From assembly GCA_039818165.1 (NCBI GenBank), contig JBCBUL010000015.1:1-64000 (forward strand): a DNA stretch of 64,000 bases, in the 5' to 3' direction. This document shows positions 61,212-64,000 of this stretch, one piece after another. The stretch's first letter is position 1, and every line of letters starts with the position of its first letter. The notes under the pieces were generated by a model, which saw only the letters and a list, made by a program, of their open reading frames with translations, was not told where the DNA came from and searched no databases. Made by a program: the position numbers and the translations under genes. The stretch is from UBA5336 sp039818165. GTDB taxonomy: Bacteria > Pseudomonadota > Alphaproteobacteria > Caulobacterales > Hyphomonadaceae.

Positions 61212-61311
61212 GGTCGCAAGTCTTGCGACCTTGTAGAGTAAGGGCCTCCGTCTGCGCGGAGACGGATGGCTCGGTTAAAAGCGCGGCGACGCCTCATCCG
61301 GGGTGTCGCCG
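61212..61311 (+). promoter_or_regulatory. Three hairpins in the rplL-rpoB spacer
   Basis: Perfect or near-perfect stems at 61212-61219/61223-61230, 61247-61253/61260-61266 and 61284-61293/61302-61311. None ends in a proper T-run. This spacer is a known site of attenuation and RNase III processing in other bacteria, so the hairpins may set the rplL to rpoB ratio; that role is inferred here. Confidence 0.5.
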
Positions 61312-61419
61312 TTCCGCGTGACTGGCGGAAATCTGCTGGTCGGAGTTTGCCAGGGCGCCGCGACCAATGGAGGTCGCGAAGCAGCCGGGGCTTCGATCGC
61401 AGGCAAATAGGGATGCAAA

Positions 61420-64000
<2,581 letters not shown>

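Overview
The window looks like a chromosomal stretch of a GC-rich alphaproteobacterium, most likely of the Hyphomonadaceae/Caulobacterales type. The pointers are a CpdR-type cell-cycle receiver, a large TonB-dependent receptor of the oligotroph type, an intracellular PHB depolymerase with a Cys nucleophile, the sdhCDAB order, and several upstream elements resembling the Caulobacter housekeeping promoter (TTGACGS, 10-14 nt, GCTANAWC). Most genes are housekeeping. I see no insertion sequence, integrase, phage module or CRISPR array.

Layout. 0.2-3.7 kb: tRNA-Val, VOC protein, CpdR receiver, N-formylglutamate amidohydrolase, an unlisted candidate small RNA on the minus strand (2159-2239), an XRE regulator and a HisN-type phosphatase. 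3.5-8 kb (minus): a GT2 glycosyltransferase coupled to a polytopic GT-C-like protein, an exported DUF547 protein and a membrane-anchored TIR protein. 8.1-13.8 kb (plus): prolyl oligopeptidase lipoprotein, two small unknowns, a transaldolase-like aldolase and a CreD-like protein. 13.8-18.0 kb (minus): acyltransferase, a single-chain GmrSD-like (DUF262+DUF1524) restriction candidate, inositol monophosphatase and EF-P. 18.2-24.8 kb: a DUF4282 protein on the plus strand, then minus-strand DUF1272-thiE and the central-carbon cluster tkt-gap-pgk-fba.

24.9-33.7 kb (plus): DUF4164 coiled coil, ZapA, DUF5076, alpha-2-macroglobulin lipoprotein with PBP1C, exported MsrA. 33.8-39.7 kb: ribF, ileS, a GNAT, then queC-queD on the minus strand. 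39.9-46.8 kb: TonB receptor on the plus strand, then minus-strand patatin, class I glutamine amidotransferase and DUF885 metallopeptidase. 46.9-52.9 kb (plus): sdhCDAB and ruvCAB. 52.9-59.8 kb: a frameshifted membrane glycosyltransferase, GFA-family protein, PHB depolymerase, a DUF389 protein with an OmpA-like tail, an epoxide hydrolase and an alpha/beta hydrolase. 59.8-64 kb: a structured leader, rplJ, rplL, a hairpin-rich spacer and the 5' part of rpoB, cut by the window edge.

The points most worth a second look are: the ~81-nt candidate sRNA with an exposed anti-Shine-Dalgarno stretch; the TIR protein with one membrane segment and a six-cysteine outer domain; the GmrSD-like protein; a QueD whose catalytic Cys position is Tyr although it sits beside queC; a DUF389-OmpA fusion; and two glycosyltransferase genes whose 3' ends each look like the loss of one base from a G/C run. 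All calls come from reading the sequence; no database search was run.
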